Position numbers and translations under genes: made by a program. From CADDZO01 sp035294145 (GTDB lineage Bacteria; Chloroflexota; Dormibacteria; Dormibacterales; Dormibacteraceae): a stretch of 64,000 nt of DNA. Of the stretch, positions 1-8,615 are shown in pieces (the stretch's first letter is position 1; every line of letters starts with the position of its first letter). The stretch is taken from contig DATGLL010000134.1 of assembly GCA_035294145.1 (NCBI GenBank), positions 1 through 64,000 on the forward strand. Reading direction: 5' to 3'. Below the pieces are notes generated by a model. That model made no database searches and was not told the DNA's origin. It was given only the letters and a program-made list of their open reading frames with translations.

Positions 1-980
1 TTCCCGGGGGATCGAGGGCTGGGCTGGCTCCCACCCGGCATCGGGGCGATCGGTGGGGGAGCCACGGCGGCCGGACATCGCCGCCACCTCATGCCGAAGC
101 CGGCCACCTTCCCAGAAGGCCACCCAGCTTGCGCTTCTCAGATAGAGCTCGGGGCCATCGATGCCCAGGACGCCGGCGCCTCGCCCAGCAAGGAGCGTCA
201 GCCTCGCCCGGCGTGCTTCGTGAGCACCGCGCCTCCTGGGTCTCCTTGCCAACCGGGGGCTGGACCTCACATCGAGAGCGGGGGGAACGGTGGGGTAGGG
301 AGGGTCGGTGATCCGTTGTGGCAGGACTCCATCCAGGCTGCCGGTTCGCACAGGCCACAGGAGGCCAGGCGTTCCTTCCATGCCTGCCACCCACCTGGAG
401 CCGAGCTCACCCCAGCATCGGGAGGGAACGCGTTCGACGGAACCGACCTCACGTCGGCGGGTGGACAGGTGGGCTCTATTTGGAAGCTGAGGGAAGAGGA
501 GAGGACGAGGCCCCGGATTCGAAAGCTGAGCCATAAGGCGGACCTCGGCCGGCAGACGACCACCTCCACATCGAGGGGTGAAGAAGGGGAGCAACCGCGC
601 CGGGCCTGGACTGGCGGGGGGACCCGATGGGGCGGCTGAGGTGGGAGCAGGCGGGCCAGCAGTGTCGGGGTCAAGACGAGGGCGGGGCCCGAGCAAGGCG
701 CCGGAACGGTGCCGGCAGCGAGCACTCCCCAGGGCCGGTCATCGACCGAGCGCTCGACCCCACGGCACCAGGCAGGGGGTGGGGCCATCGAGGGCAACCT
801 GGAGCACGACCCGCCGGCCCGGGACAGGTCTCGCTCGAGGGCCTCTCGTTGACCGGCCGACGGACGACCACCAGAATGGATGGAGGGTCTAGTTGGCCCG
901 ATGGTCGTCTCGACAGCCACATGACCATGGCTACGTTGCCCCGCATGCCGGGTGACATCAGGAGCAGGAGGGACGATGGC
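1..980. other. Region without a convincing gene
   Basis: I see no supported gene here. A frame is open on the plus strand from position 1 to 639 and another on the minus strand across 267-1025, but both translations are Pro/Arg/Gly-rich, contain no recognisable domain and look like chance open frames in GC-rich DNA. I looked for a selenocysteine tRNA, which would suit the selenoprotein gene that follows, and found none. A purine-rich ribosome-binding site at 961-972 serves the gene at 981. Confidence 0.5.
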
Positions 981-2630
981 ATGAATTCCGTGCTGGTCAG
1001 CCCCACCCCGTCCTCGGAGGCGCACCAGTTCTCGCTGGCCCCTCGCCGCATCCGCGACCTGGGCGGTCGCACGGTCGGCCTGCTCGACAGCGGCAAGTTC
1101 AACTCCGATCGCCTCTTGGAGGCGGTGGCCGACCTGCTCAAGGATCGTTACGCGGTCGGCGAGATCGTGCGCCGACGCAAGCCAACCTTCTCGCGGCCGG
1201 TGCCCGAGGAGATGGCCCAGGAGCTGGCAGCACGCTGCGATGTCGTGATCGCAGGGGTCGGGGATTGAGGGTCATGTAGCGCGGCCAGTGTGGCCGACGG
1301 CATCATCCTGGAGCGCCTGGGCGTCCAGGCGGCCTCCATCATCACCAGCGCCTTCACGCGGAGCAGCGACGCCATGGCCAGCACCATGGGGGCGCGCGGC
1401 TACCGCTACGCCATGATCCCCCATCCCCTGAGCAACCTGACGCCGGAGGAGTGCCAAGCTCGTGCCAAGGAGGTGCTCGCCGACGTGCTGAGCATCCTTG
1501 GCCTGGACGGGGTCGAGGCGACCGTCGCCCCGGCCGTGGCGGAGGGCGGCGACGGTCAACCAGCCAAGGGCGCTGCGCTGCTCCCCGCGCTGACCGTGGA
1601 CCACGTCAAGGACCTTCGGCGAGTGATCGAGTACTACTTCGACCAGGGGTGGACCGACGGCCTGCCAGTGGTGCCAGTGACCGAGGAGATGGTCCAGGAG
1701 TTCCTCGACGTCGCCGGGCGCGACCCCGCGGAGAAGGTGGCCGTCGTCGAGCACCTCGGACGGGCATGCACGGTGGAGCTGGCGGCGATCGCAGCGGCGA
1801 TGGCCGGCTGCCGGAAGGAGTACTTCCCCGTGCTCCTGGCCGCCATCGAGGCTTTGCGTCCCAACATTGCCACCGGTCTCCTCCAGAGCACCACCGGTCA
1901 GTCCCAGCTGATCATCGTCAATGGACCGATCCGCAACCGGCTGGGGTTCAACGCGGCCGGCAACGTCTTCGGCCCCGGCTTTCGGGCCAACGCCACCGTC
2001 GGGCGGGCCTTCCGCCTGATCGTGATGAACGTCTTCGGCATCCGACCCAGGGAACTCGACCAAGCCACCCAAGGGACACCGGCCAAGTACAGCTTCTGCA
2101 TCGCCGAGAACGAGGAGGAGAGTCCCTGGGAGCCGCTCCACGTCGAGCGCGGGTTCCCCCCGGAGGCGGATGTGGTGACCGCGCACTTCGCGCGCAGCAC
2201 CCTCCATGTTGAGAACCGGATCAGCAATCGGCCTGAGGAGATCCTGCTCACGATCGCTGACTCCATGTCCTACGGAGGCTCGTGGCAGGCCGGCCGGGGG
2301 TACACCGTGGTCATGGGTCCCGAGCACGCCCAGCTCATCGCCCGACATGGCTGGAGCAAGCAGGATGTCAAGCAGTTCTTGTGGGAGCACTGGGGTCGGC
2401 GCAAGAGCGACCTCCGCCGGCTCGGCCTCTACCGAGAGGACGTGGTTCGCAACGACCCGCTCTCAGGTAGCGCCTCCCCTTCCTCTAGCAACGCGGACGA
2501 GTTCATCCGCTTTGGGGCATCACCAGACTCGATCCTGCTGGTGGTGGCCGGCGCCAACAACGCCGGCGTCTCGACCGTGGTGCCAATGGTCCGCCCCATC
2601 TTCCCCTCGCAAGCCATACGCACGCCGTGA
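981..2630 (+). CDS. UGSC-family selenoprotein, two-domain fusion, Sec at codon 96
   Basis: One reading frame runs from ATG 981 (preceded by GGAGCAGGAGGG) to TGA 2630 with a single in-frame TGA at 1266-1268. Reading it as selenocysteine gives a 549-residue protein with the sequence GVGD-U-GSC at residues 92-99, the motif that names the UGSC family. Homology continues smoothly on both sides: the upstream part (GLLDSGKFNSD, RKP) and the downstream part (VADGIILERLGV, PHPLSNLTPEE) belong to one small domain of about 160 residues. From about residue 205 a second conserved domain follows (GWTDGLPVVP, VNGPIRNRLG, FCIAENEEESPW, PEHAQLIARHGWS). Function is unknown; a Sec/Cys redox centre is the natural inference. 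No selA, selB, selC or selD lies in the window. A plain nonsense mutation is possible but unlikely given the hairpin after the UGA and the intact remainder. Confidence 0.82.
1266..1308 (+). promoter_or_regulatory. Recoded UGA with candidate bacterial SECIS hairpin
   Basis: The UGA at 1266-1268 is followed by an upper stem CGGCC (1282-1286) pairing with GGCCG (1292-1296) around the five-base loop AGTGT. The loop starts 18 nt after the UGA and has a G in its first two bases, which fits the bacterial SECIS consensus. A lower helix pairs 1269-1276 with 1301-1308 in seven of eight positions, including one G-U pair. These are hand-drawn pairings, not a computed fold. Confidence 0.7.
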
Positions 2631-2634
2631 ACAC

Positions 2635-2664
2635 GGGGATCCCCCTCCGCGGAGGGGGATCCCC
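2635..2664. terminator. Perfect 30-bp palindrome between convergent genes
   Basis: The sequence is a perfect inverted repeat with arms of 15 bp (GGGGATCCCCCTCCG and its complement). It starts 4 bp after the selenoprotein stop and lies just before the convergent peptidase gene. It can act in both directions; there is no U tract, as is usual in very GC-rich genomes. Confidence 0.7.
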
Positions 2665-2678
2665 GGCCGCCCCGGCCT

Positions 2679-3824
2679 TCAGAGGTAATCGGCCGGGTCC
2701 AGGCTGCGGGGGAGGGTGGTGAAGTCCTGGAAGCCCTTGCTGGTGACGAGGCCGGTGTCCTCCACCCGCACCCCCCCAAGGCCGGAGAGGTAGAGGCCTG
2801 GCTCAACCGTCACCACATCACCGGCCTGGAGCGTACAGTCGACTCGGCCGATGGTCGGCGGCTCATGCACCTCCAGCCCCACCCCATGACCGGTGGAATG
2901 GTTCATGATCGGCCCCTCGCTGCGCCCCTCGAACCCTGGAGTCGACGTACCGTACCCACGCTCGACCAGCGTGCGACAGACAGCATGGTGGACCTCGCGA
3001 CCGTTGGCACCGTCAACGAGCCGTGATATGGCCTCATCCATGGCCGCCACACACGCCTCGTGCATGCGGCGGATCTCTTCCGGCACCGGGCCCACCACCA
3101 CCGTCCGGGTCAGGTCCCCGTGGTACCGGGAGGTGGAGCCTCGGGGGAAGATGTCGATGATCACCGGCGCCCCTACGCGAATCGGTCCGGATCCCCTCAG
3201 GTGAGGGAGAGCGCAGTCGGGAGCGCCAGCCACGATCATCTCTCGGGCCAGGTACCCGATCTCGTTGAGCGTCGCTTGGGCCCTGGCCATCAGTCGCTCC
3301 GAGGTGAGGGGACTGTCCTCAAGCCAAAGCCAGCCGTCACTCCGAGGCTGGGCGGTAGCCAGGAGGGCGATCACCTCCCGGCAGGCCGCCTCCGCCGCCT
3401 CCTGGGCGGCACGGATGAACTCCACCTCCTCGACCGATTTCCGACGTCGCTCTCGGACGAAGAGGTCGCGGTCGATCTCCACCTCCAGGTCCAGCTGGCG
3501 CAACCCTTCGTAGAGGATGGCCGGCAGCATCGGGGAGACCCGAACGGATCGAACCGACCGCTCGGCGAGGACGCGACGGGCGACCTCCAGCCACGCCTTG
3601 GGGAGGTCGGGGCCGTCCTGCCACCCCATCTCCAGCCGGTCGACGATCCTCGTTGCCCGTGCCTGGCGTTGCGCCCGACCAACCTCCATCCCCGGGAGGA
3701 CCAGCAAGTCGTCGTCCTCTCCGAAGCGCACGTAGAGCGCCTGCTCGACCGGGAAGCGGCAGGCATACAGGAACTCGGCGTCATCGTCACCGCGGGAGAA
3801 GAGGAGAAGGGGCTTCACGTGCAC
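2679..3824 (-). CDS. M24-family metallopeptidase (Xaa-Pro peptidase-like)
   Basis: The 381-residue protein has the N-terminal creatinase-like domain followed by the pita-bread catalytic domain of M24 peptidases. The five metal ligands are visible in order: Asp in IIDIFP, Asp in HGDLTRT, His in STGHGVGLEVHE, Glu in TVEPG and Glu in GVRVEDT. It should therefore be a cytosolic dinuclear-metal peptidase of the aminopeptidase P / prolidase type; the exact substrate cannot be told. The gene starts 6 bp after the stop of the HTH gene at 3831-4268, so the two form an operon. Its 3' end faces the selenoprotein gene across a palindromic terminator. Confidence 0.85.
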   Translation of the reverse strand: MHVKPLLLFSRGDDDAEFLYACRFPVEQALYVRFGEDDDLLVLPGMEVGRAQRQARATRIVDRLEMGWQDGPDLPKAWLEVARRVLAERSVRSVRVSPMLPAILYEGLRQLDLEVEIDRDLFVRERRRKSVEEVEFIRAAQEAAEAACREVIALLATAQPRSDGWLWLEDSPLTSERLMARAQATLNEIGYLAREMIVAGAPDCALPHLRGSGPIRVGAPVIIDIFPRGSTSRYHGDLTRTVVVGPVPEEIRRMHEACVAAMDEAISRLVDGANGREVHHAVCRTLVERGYGTSTPGFEGRSEGPIMNHSTGHGVGLEVHEPPTIGRVDCTLQAGDVVTVEPGLYLSGLGGVRVEDTGLVTSKGFQDFTTLPRSLDPADYL

Positions 3825-3830
3825 GAAACT

Positions 3831-4268
3831 CTAGTCCCTCGGGCCCTGCTGCTGCCCAGCGGCTCGGACCAACGTGAGCCGGCGCTCGATCGCCGTCGCC
3901 AGGATGACGGCCAGGGCGGCGGGGGCCTCAAGGTTGACCTCCTCCTCGACCGCCTCGACCAGGTCGGTCGGAACGTGGCCACGGAGGAGCTGCATCTGAT
4001 GCTCATAGACCGCGGCCAGCCCCTGAGCGGGGCTGCGCCCGTCCAGCTGCAGCAGCTCCTGGACCCGGTACCCGTCACCATGCACGATCGGGTAGCCGGA
4101 ACGGCGCAGCGCTCGCAGGTCCCTGAAGAGCGTCCGCTCCGAGACCCCAACCAGCGAGGCCAATCGTTGGGGCGTCAAGCCGGGCTCCCGGATGACGGCG
4201 GCCAGGATGCGCAGCCGCCGCGCCAGGCGCTGGGCGCGGGTCAGACCGCGCCGTCGCCGTCTGGCCAT
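3831..4268 (-). CDS. Small HTH transcriptional regulator (YafY/DeoR-type wHTH)
   Basis: The 145-residue protein has a basic N-terminus (ARRRRRG) followed by a winged helix-turn-helix of the HTH_11 type: LTPQRLASLVGVSERTLFRD forms the HTH and GYPIVHGDGYRV the wing. The C-terminal half is helical, and the WYL ligand-binding domain of the longer YafY proteins is missing. The chosen ATG at 4268 has GGAG 6 bp upstream; longer versions extend into the divergent intergenic region and look non-coding. The gene heads an operon with the M24 peptidase and may regulate it or the divergent transporter; the target is not shown by the sequence. Confidence 0.75.
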   Translation of the reverse strand: MARRRRRGLTRAQRLARRLRILAAVIREPGLTPQRLASLVGVSERTLFRDLRALRRSGYPIVHGDGYRVQELLQLDGRSPAQGLAAVYEHQMQLLRGHVPTDLVEAVEEEVNLEAPAALAVILATAIERRLTLVRAAGQQQGPRD

Positions 4269-4415
4269 CGACGCTCCTTGAGCCAGCCCTCGCGAACGGA
4301 CTGGTCCTGTGATGAGACGGGGTTGGATGGGGTCGGCGTCGCGTGCTCCTCCATCGACATGATGCGACGGCGGCCGGCAGGCCGGCTCGCGCAAGCTAAG
4401 CCCGTGCGCTCAGGG

Positions 4416-5435
4416 ATGGCAGCGCGGATGGGAGCTGGCGCCGGCCGGATAGCGCCCGGTCACTTCGCGGTGGTCATGGCCACGGGCATCCTCTCCGTCG
4501 ACGCACGACTGCTGGGCCAAGAGTTGATCTCTCTGGTCCTGCTGGCGGTCGCCGGCGCGATCTACCTCGGGTTGGTGGCGCTGGTGGCGGCACGGCTGGT
4601 GCGCTCCCCCGCCCGGCTGGTGACGCTGCCCGAGCCAGCCGTCGGATTCGAGGCCCTCACCTTCGTCGCCGGCACCGGCGTGCTCGGCTCCCGCCTGATG
4701 CTGGACGGCTGGCAGGCCGTCCCTCTCATCCTGTGGTCGCTGGCAATCGCGAGCTGGGCGTTCCTCACCTCCCGTCTGGCGGCCGCCCTGACCGTCCTCC
4801 CCTGGCGGCGGATCGCACCAACCGTCCGCGGCAGCTGGTTGCTGGCAGTGGTCGCCACGCAAGCGACGGTCGTGCTGGGCGCACACGTGGGGAGTGGCGA
4901 GATCGCTCCCACGCTGACGTTCGCCTGCACATGTGGCTGGCTCCTGGGATTGGGCCTGTATGTGGGCATCGCCTTTCTTCTCCTTGCCCGCCTGCTCGCC
5001 CGCCCCCTCAGGGCGGGCACGGTGACCCCGGACTACTGGATCTGCATGGGGGCCCTGGCCATCTCCACTCTGGCCGGCTCGGAACTCCTGAGCACGCCCG
5101 GGCGAGCGCTGCCGTCCCTCGCTCGCCCGTTCGTGGCCGGGACCACCATCGGGGCCTGGGCAGTGGGCACGGCCTGGATCCCATGGCTGGTCGGGATCGA
5201 GCTCTGGCGCCAGCGCGTTGACCCAACCTCCCGCCGCTACGAGCGGGAACGCTGGAGCACGGTGTTCCCACTGGGCATGTACGGGGCCTGCAGTCTCCAG
5301 CTGGCCCGGCTGCTCCACGCACCCGGCCTCGCCCTCCTCGGCCACGCGTTCTTCTGGCTCGGCTTGGCTTGCTGGGTCACAGTGGGGGCCGGCGCAGCAA
5401 GCGCCGCGATGGAGGCATTGCGGTCCTCGAGGTGA
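4416..5435 (+). CDS. TDT/SLAC1-family transporter (TehA-like)
   Basis: A 339-residue polytopic membrane protein. It opens with RIAPGHFAVVMATGILS, the signature start of the tellurite-resistance/dicarboxylate (TDT, voltage-dependent anion channel) family, and about ten hydrophobic segments follow, as expected for the family. TehA/SLAC1 homologues move monovalent anions or C4-dicarboxylates, or export sulfite; the substrate here is not evident. ATG 4416 is chosen because the family motif starts shortly after it. ATG 4359 in the same frame would add 19 Arg-rich residues and cannot be excluded. The gene is divergent from the HTH regulator at 3831-4268. Confidence 0.8.
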   Translation: MAARMGAGAGRIAPGHFAVVMATGILSVDARLLGQELISLVLLAVAGAIYLGLVALVAARLVRSPARLVTLPEPAVGFEALTFVAGTGVLGSRLMLDGWQAVPLILWSLAIASWAFLTSRLAAALTVLPWRRIAPTVRGSWLLAVVATQATVVLGAHVGSGEIAPTLTFACTCGWLLGLGLYVGIAFLLLARLLARPLRAGTVTPDYWICMGALAISTLAGSELLSTPGRALPSLARPFVAGTTIGAWAVGTAWIPWLVGIELWRQRVDPTSRRYERERWSTVFPLGMYGACSLQLARLLHAPGLALLGHAFFWLGLACWVTVGAGAASAAMEALRSSR

Positions 5436-5566
5436 ACGCGGCATCCAATGGGGTGGGATAGTATGCTGGTGGTACGCTGCCGTACGGGTGCGGCTGCCGA
5501 GCGGCTGGCACTCTCTCAGCTGTGCCCAGACCCGGCAGTGAATCCTCGGCATGATGGGAGGGTGCT

Positions 5567-7411
5567 ATGGGGGAGAGCGATGTGGCCCGGGTGCCGCGCT
5601 CTGACGTCGCACCGAACTCGTCTCGGCGCGGCAGGGCTTGGCGGACGCGCTCGGGCATCATGGCTCTGGCGGCCGCCCTCGGGCTTGCGGTGGCCGCCTG
5701 CGGCGGAGGGACCACAACCGGACCGACTTCGAGCGGTGCTGGCCACCGAGGCGGCACGTTGGTCCTGGTGGGGAAGGGCGACGTCGACCACATGGACACC
5801 GCTAGCGCTTACTACACGGTCACCGACATGCTGATGCGGGCCTTCACCCGTCAGCTTGTCGCCTATCCAGCCAGCAACGACTTCAAGACGGCCACGACGC
5901 CCGTCGCTGACATCGCCTCTGAGGTGCCAACCAAGGCCAACGGCGGGATCAGCGCTGACGGCAAGACCTACACCTTCCACATCAGGAAGGGGGTGAGATG
6001 GGACACCAACCCACCTCGTCAGGTGACCGCCCAGGATGTCGTCCTCGGCTTCAAGCGGTTGTGCAACCCAGTGAACCCGGTGGGGGCGCCCAGCTATTTC
6101 GAGGACACCATCGTCGGGTTCAAGGACTACTGCGAGCCGATGCTGAAGATCGCGGGCACGGTCGATGCCATCCGCAACTACATCCAGAGCCACGATATCT
6201 CGGGGATCACCACCAAGGGCACGGACACGGTGATCTTCCACCTGATCCAGCCCGCCAGCGACTTCCTCAACATCATGGCCATGACCTTCTCGTCCCCAGC
6301 CCCGGTTGAGTACCTCAACTACCTCCCCGACAGCGCCGAGTTCCAACAACACACCATCTCGGACGGCCCCTACCGGATCGTGAAGTACGACCCGGGCAAG
6401 GAGATCGACCTGGCTCGGAACCCGGCCTGGGATCCCTCCACGGATCCAATCCGCAAGGCCTATGTGGACCAGATCAAGGTCATCGAGGGCCTCGACCCCA
6501 CCGCCAGCTACGAGCAGATCGCAGCCGGGACGGCCGACATGGACTGGGACAACCCACCACCCACCGCCCAGCTGGCGCAGCTCGTGGCCTCGCACGACCC
6601 GCGCCTGGAGGTAGGACCACCGGGCAGCCTCAACCCCTACATCGTCTTCAACCTCCAGAGTCCCAATGAGAACGGCGCCCTGAAGAAGCTGGCCGTCCGT
6701 CAGGCGATCGAGTACGCGGTGGACAAGGTAGCGGTGGAGCAGGTCTACGGCGGACCTGAGTTCAACACGCCCGCCACCCAGATCCTCACCCCGGGCAACG
6801 CCGGCTACCAGAAGTTCGACCTCTATCCCACCCCCGGCAACAGGGGCAACCCGGCCAAGGCCAGGCAGCTCCTGGCTCAGGCTGGTTACCCCAATGGCCT
6901 GACCCTGAAGATGATCTACCGGACCAACAGCGTCCACCCCCAGGTGGCTCAGACCTACCAGGCCAGCCTGAAGCAAGCCGGCATCACGCTCCAGCTCATC
7001 CCGGTGCCGCCCTCGGACTTCTACTCCAAGTACCTGGAGGTGCCCTCGGTGGCACAGCAGGGGGTATGGGACATCGCCGATCCGGGCTGGGTGCCGGACT
7101 GGTACGGCAACAACGGCCGGACCATGATCCAGCCGCTCTTTGACGGTCGAACCTACGGCCCCGACAGCACCGATTTCGGCGACTACAACAGTCCGAGCGT
7201 CAACGCCGACATCGACAAGGCGCTGTCAGCTACCACCGTCGAGGCGGCCGGGCAGTACTGGCACGCTGCCGATCTCCAGATCATGAAGGACGCGGCGGTG
7301 GTCCCGGTGCTCGACCAGAGGCTGTACTTCATGCGCTCGTCCCGGGTGCAGAACTACATCGTCTCTCCCTTCACCGGTGACGGTGATATCACCAACGTGT
7401 GGCTGAAGTAG
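5567..7411 (+). CDS. ABC peptide importer, substrate-binding lipoprotein (SBP family 5)
   Basis: The 614-residue protein has an Arg-rich N-terminus, a hydrophobic segment and a lipobox VAAC near residue 45, so it should be a membrane-anchored lipoprotein. The mature part is a family 5 solute-binding protein (DppA/OppA type), with typical features such as ISADGKTYTFHIRKGVRW, the SDGPYRIVKYDPG segment and the KLAVRQAIEYAVDK segment. It is the first gene of a five-gene importer operon. GGGAGGG lies just upstream of the ATG, and a TAGTAT box at 5459-5464 is a possible -10. The ligand is probably an oligopeptide or another small solute; no specificity can be read from the sequence. Confidence 0.88.
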   Translation: MGESDVARVPRSDVAPNSSRRGRAWRTRSGIMALAAALGLAVAACGGGTTTGPTSSGAGHRGGTLVLVGKGDVDHMDTASAYYTVTDMLMRAFTRQLVAYPASNDFKTATTPVADIASEVPTKANGGISADGKTYTFHIRKGVRWDTNPPRQVTAQDVVLGFKRLCNPVNPVGAPSYFEDTIVGFKDYCEPMLKIAGTVDAIRNYIQSHDISGITTKGTDTVIFHLIQPASDFLNIMAMTFSSPAPVEYLNYLPDSAEFQQHTISDGPYRIVKYDPGKEIDLARNPAWDPSTDPIRKAYVDQIKVIEGLDPTASYEQIAAGTADMDWDNPPPTAQLAQLVASHDPRLEVGPPGSLNPYIVFNLQSPNENGALKKLAVRQAIEYAVDKVAVEQVYGGPEFNTPATQILTPGNAGYQKFDLYPTPGNRGNPAKARQLLAQAGYPNGLTLKMIYRTNSVHPQVAQTYQASLKQAGITLQLIPVPPSDFYSKYLEVPSVAQQGVWDIADPGWVPDWYGNNGRTMIQPLFDGRTYGPDSTDFGDYNSPSVNADIDKALSATTVEAAGQYWHAADLQIMKDAAVVPVLDQRLYFMRSSRVQNYIVSPFTGDGDITNVWLK

Positions 7412-7424
7412 TGACGACGCGGCC

Positions 7425-7452
7425 GGGGGCGGCCCCATCCAGGGCCCGCCCC
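7425..7452 (+). terminator. Possible intercistronic hairpin after the binding-protein gene
   Basis: GGGGGCGGCCC (7425-7435) can pair with GGGCCCGCCCC (7442-7452) with one bulge, in the 103-bp gap after the binding-protein gene. Such hairpins often lower expression of the downstream ABC genes relative to the binding protein. The assignment rests on hand pairing only. Confidence 0.35.
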
Positions 7453-7514
7453 TTGGCCAGGTTCTCGATGCGTGGCGGACGGCGCCACCTGGATGCTCGC
7501 CAGCCCATACGCCC

Positions 7515-8615
7515 ATGAGCGCTGCTCTGCTCCAGGTTCGAGGACTCCGGGTGACCTTCCCCACCCCAGACGGACCCCTGGAGGCGGTTCGTGGCGTCGA
7601 CCTTGACGTCCCAAGTGGAACCGTGGTAGGGGTGGTCGGGGAGTCGGGATCAGGCAAGAGCGTGACCATGCTTTCCATGCTCGGCCTGATCCAAGGGGCC
7701 CAGGTGTCCGGCCAAGCGCTGTTCGAGGGCAGGGACCTGCTGGGCATGTCCGCCTCCGAGCTACGGAAGGTCCGCGGGGCCCGGATCGCGATGGTCTTCC
7801 AGGACCCCCTCTCCAGCCTGCACCCTCATTACCGGGTAGGCTGGCAGATCGCGGAGATGATCCGGGCTCACGAGCCGGTGTCGCGGGCCCAGGCCCGGCG
7901 CCGCGCGGTCGAGCTCCTGGCGATGGTCGGCATCCCCCAGCCGGAGCAACGGGTCGACGACTATCCGCACCAGTTCTCGGGCGGGATGCGGCAGCGGGTC
8001 ATGATCGCCATGGCCCTCGCCCTGCACCCTCGACTGCTGATCGCCGACGAGCCGACCACCGCCCTCGACGTGACCGTGCAGTTGCAGATCCTGGACCTGC
8101 TCCGACGGCTGCAGGCAGAGCTGGACACCGCTGTGATCATCGTCACCCACGACCTCGGGGTGATCGCCGAGATGGCCCAAGAGGTGTTGGTCATGTACGC
8201 CGGCCAGGTGGTGGAGCGTGCCTCCCGTCGGGGGATCTATCGCCATCCCCACCATCCCTACACCCGTGGCCTGCTCGGCTCGCTTCCGGCCCGGGCTGAG
8301 CTGCCCGGACGCCCTCATGCTCCCCTTGGGGCAGAGAGGGGCCGGCGAGATCGGCTGACGCCGATCCCCGGCCAGCCCCCGAGCCTGCTCCACGTACCCT
8401 CTGGCTGCCCCTTCCATCCCCGTTGTCCCTTTGTCATGGATGTTTGTCGAAGAAAACCCCCGGAGCTCCGACCCTTGGATGCCGATGGATCGCATCGCTC
8501 CGCCTGCTGGCTGCCGGTGGACCTGGTCGGCCTCGGGCCCGAGGTGGACGGGCGTCGCCAGGCCGCGGCCGAGGCGGGCCGTGCCCGCCTCGGCCGCTCC
8601 CAGGAGGCAGGATGA
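7515..8615 (+). CDS. dppD: ABC peptide importer, ATP-binding subunit (DppD/OppD-like)
   Basis: A 366-residue ABC ATPase with Walker A GESGSGKS, the Q-loop in MVFQDPLSSLHP, signature FSGGMRQRV, Walker B LLIADEPTTALDV and the switch His in VTHDLGV. The C-terminal extension has the oligopeptide-transporter Cys pattern (GCPFHPRCPF, C, C), which in DppD/OppD relatives can hold an Fe-S cluster. It powers import together with the second ATPase and two permeases. Its stop overlaps the start of the next ATPase (ATGA), so the two are translationally coupled. Confidence 0.9.
   Translation: MSAALLQVRGLRVTFPTPDGPLEAVRGVDLDVPSGTVVGVVGESGSGKSVTMLSMLGLIQGAQVSGQALFEGRDLLGMSASELRKVRGARIAMVFQDPLSSLHPHYRVGWQIAEMIRAHEPVSRAQARRRAVELLAMVGIPQPEQRVDDYPHQFSGGMRQRVMIAMALALHPRLLIADEPTTALDVTVQLQILDLLRRLQAELDTAVIIVTHDLGVIAEMAQEVLVMYAGQVVERASRRGIYRHPHHPYTRGLLGSLPARAELPGRPHAPLGAERGRRDRLTPIPGQPPSLLHVPSGCPFHPRCPFVMDVCRRKPPELRPLDADGSHRSACWLPVDLVGLGPEVDGRRQAAAEAGRARLGRSQEAG

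Noticed and set aside
1..639. A frame open from the window start to 639 on the plus strand.
   Set aside because: The translation is low-complexity, has no conserved motif, and overlapping frames on both strands look equally open, as expected in very GC-rich DNA.
1266..1268. The UGA as a simple nonsense mutation or frameshift splitting the gene into a pseudogene.
   Set aside because: The UGA falls exactly at the U of the UGSC motif, the frame continues intact for 453 codons, and a hairpin of SECIS geometry follows. A pseudogene cannot be fully excluded without sel genes.
4359..4415. An upstream start for the TehA-like transporter.
   Set aside because: The extra 19 residues are Arg-rich and not family-like, and no better ribosome-binding site supports ATG 4359; it is kept only as an alternative.
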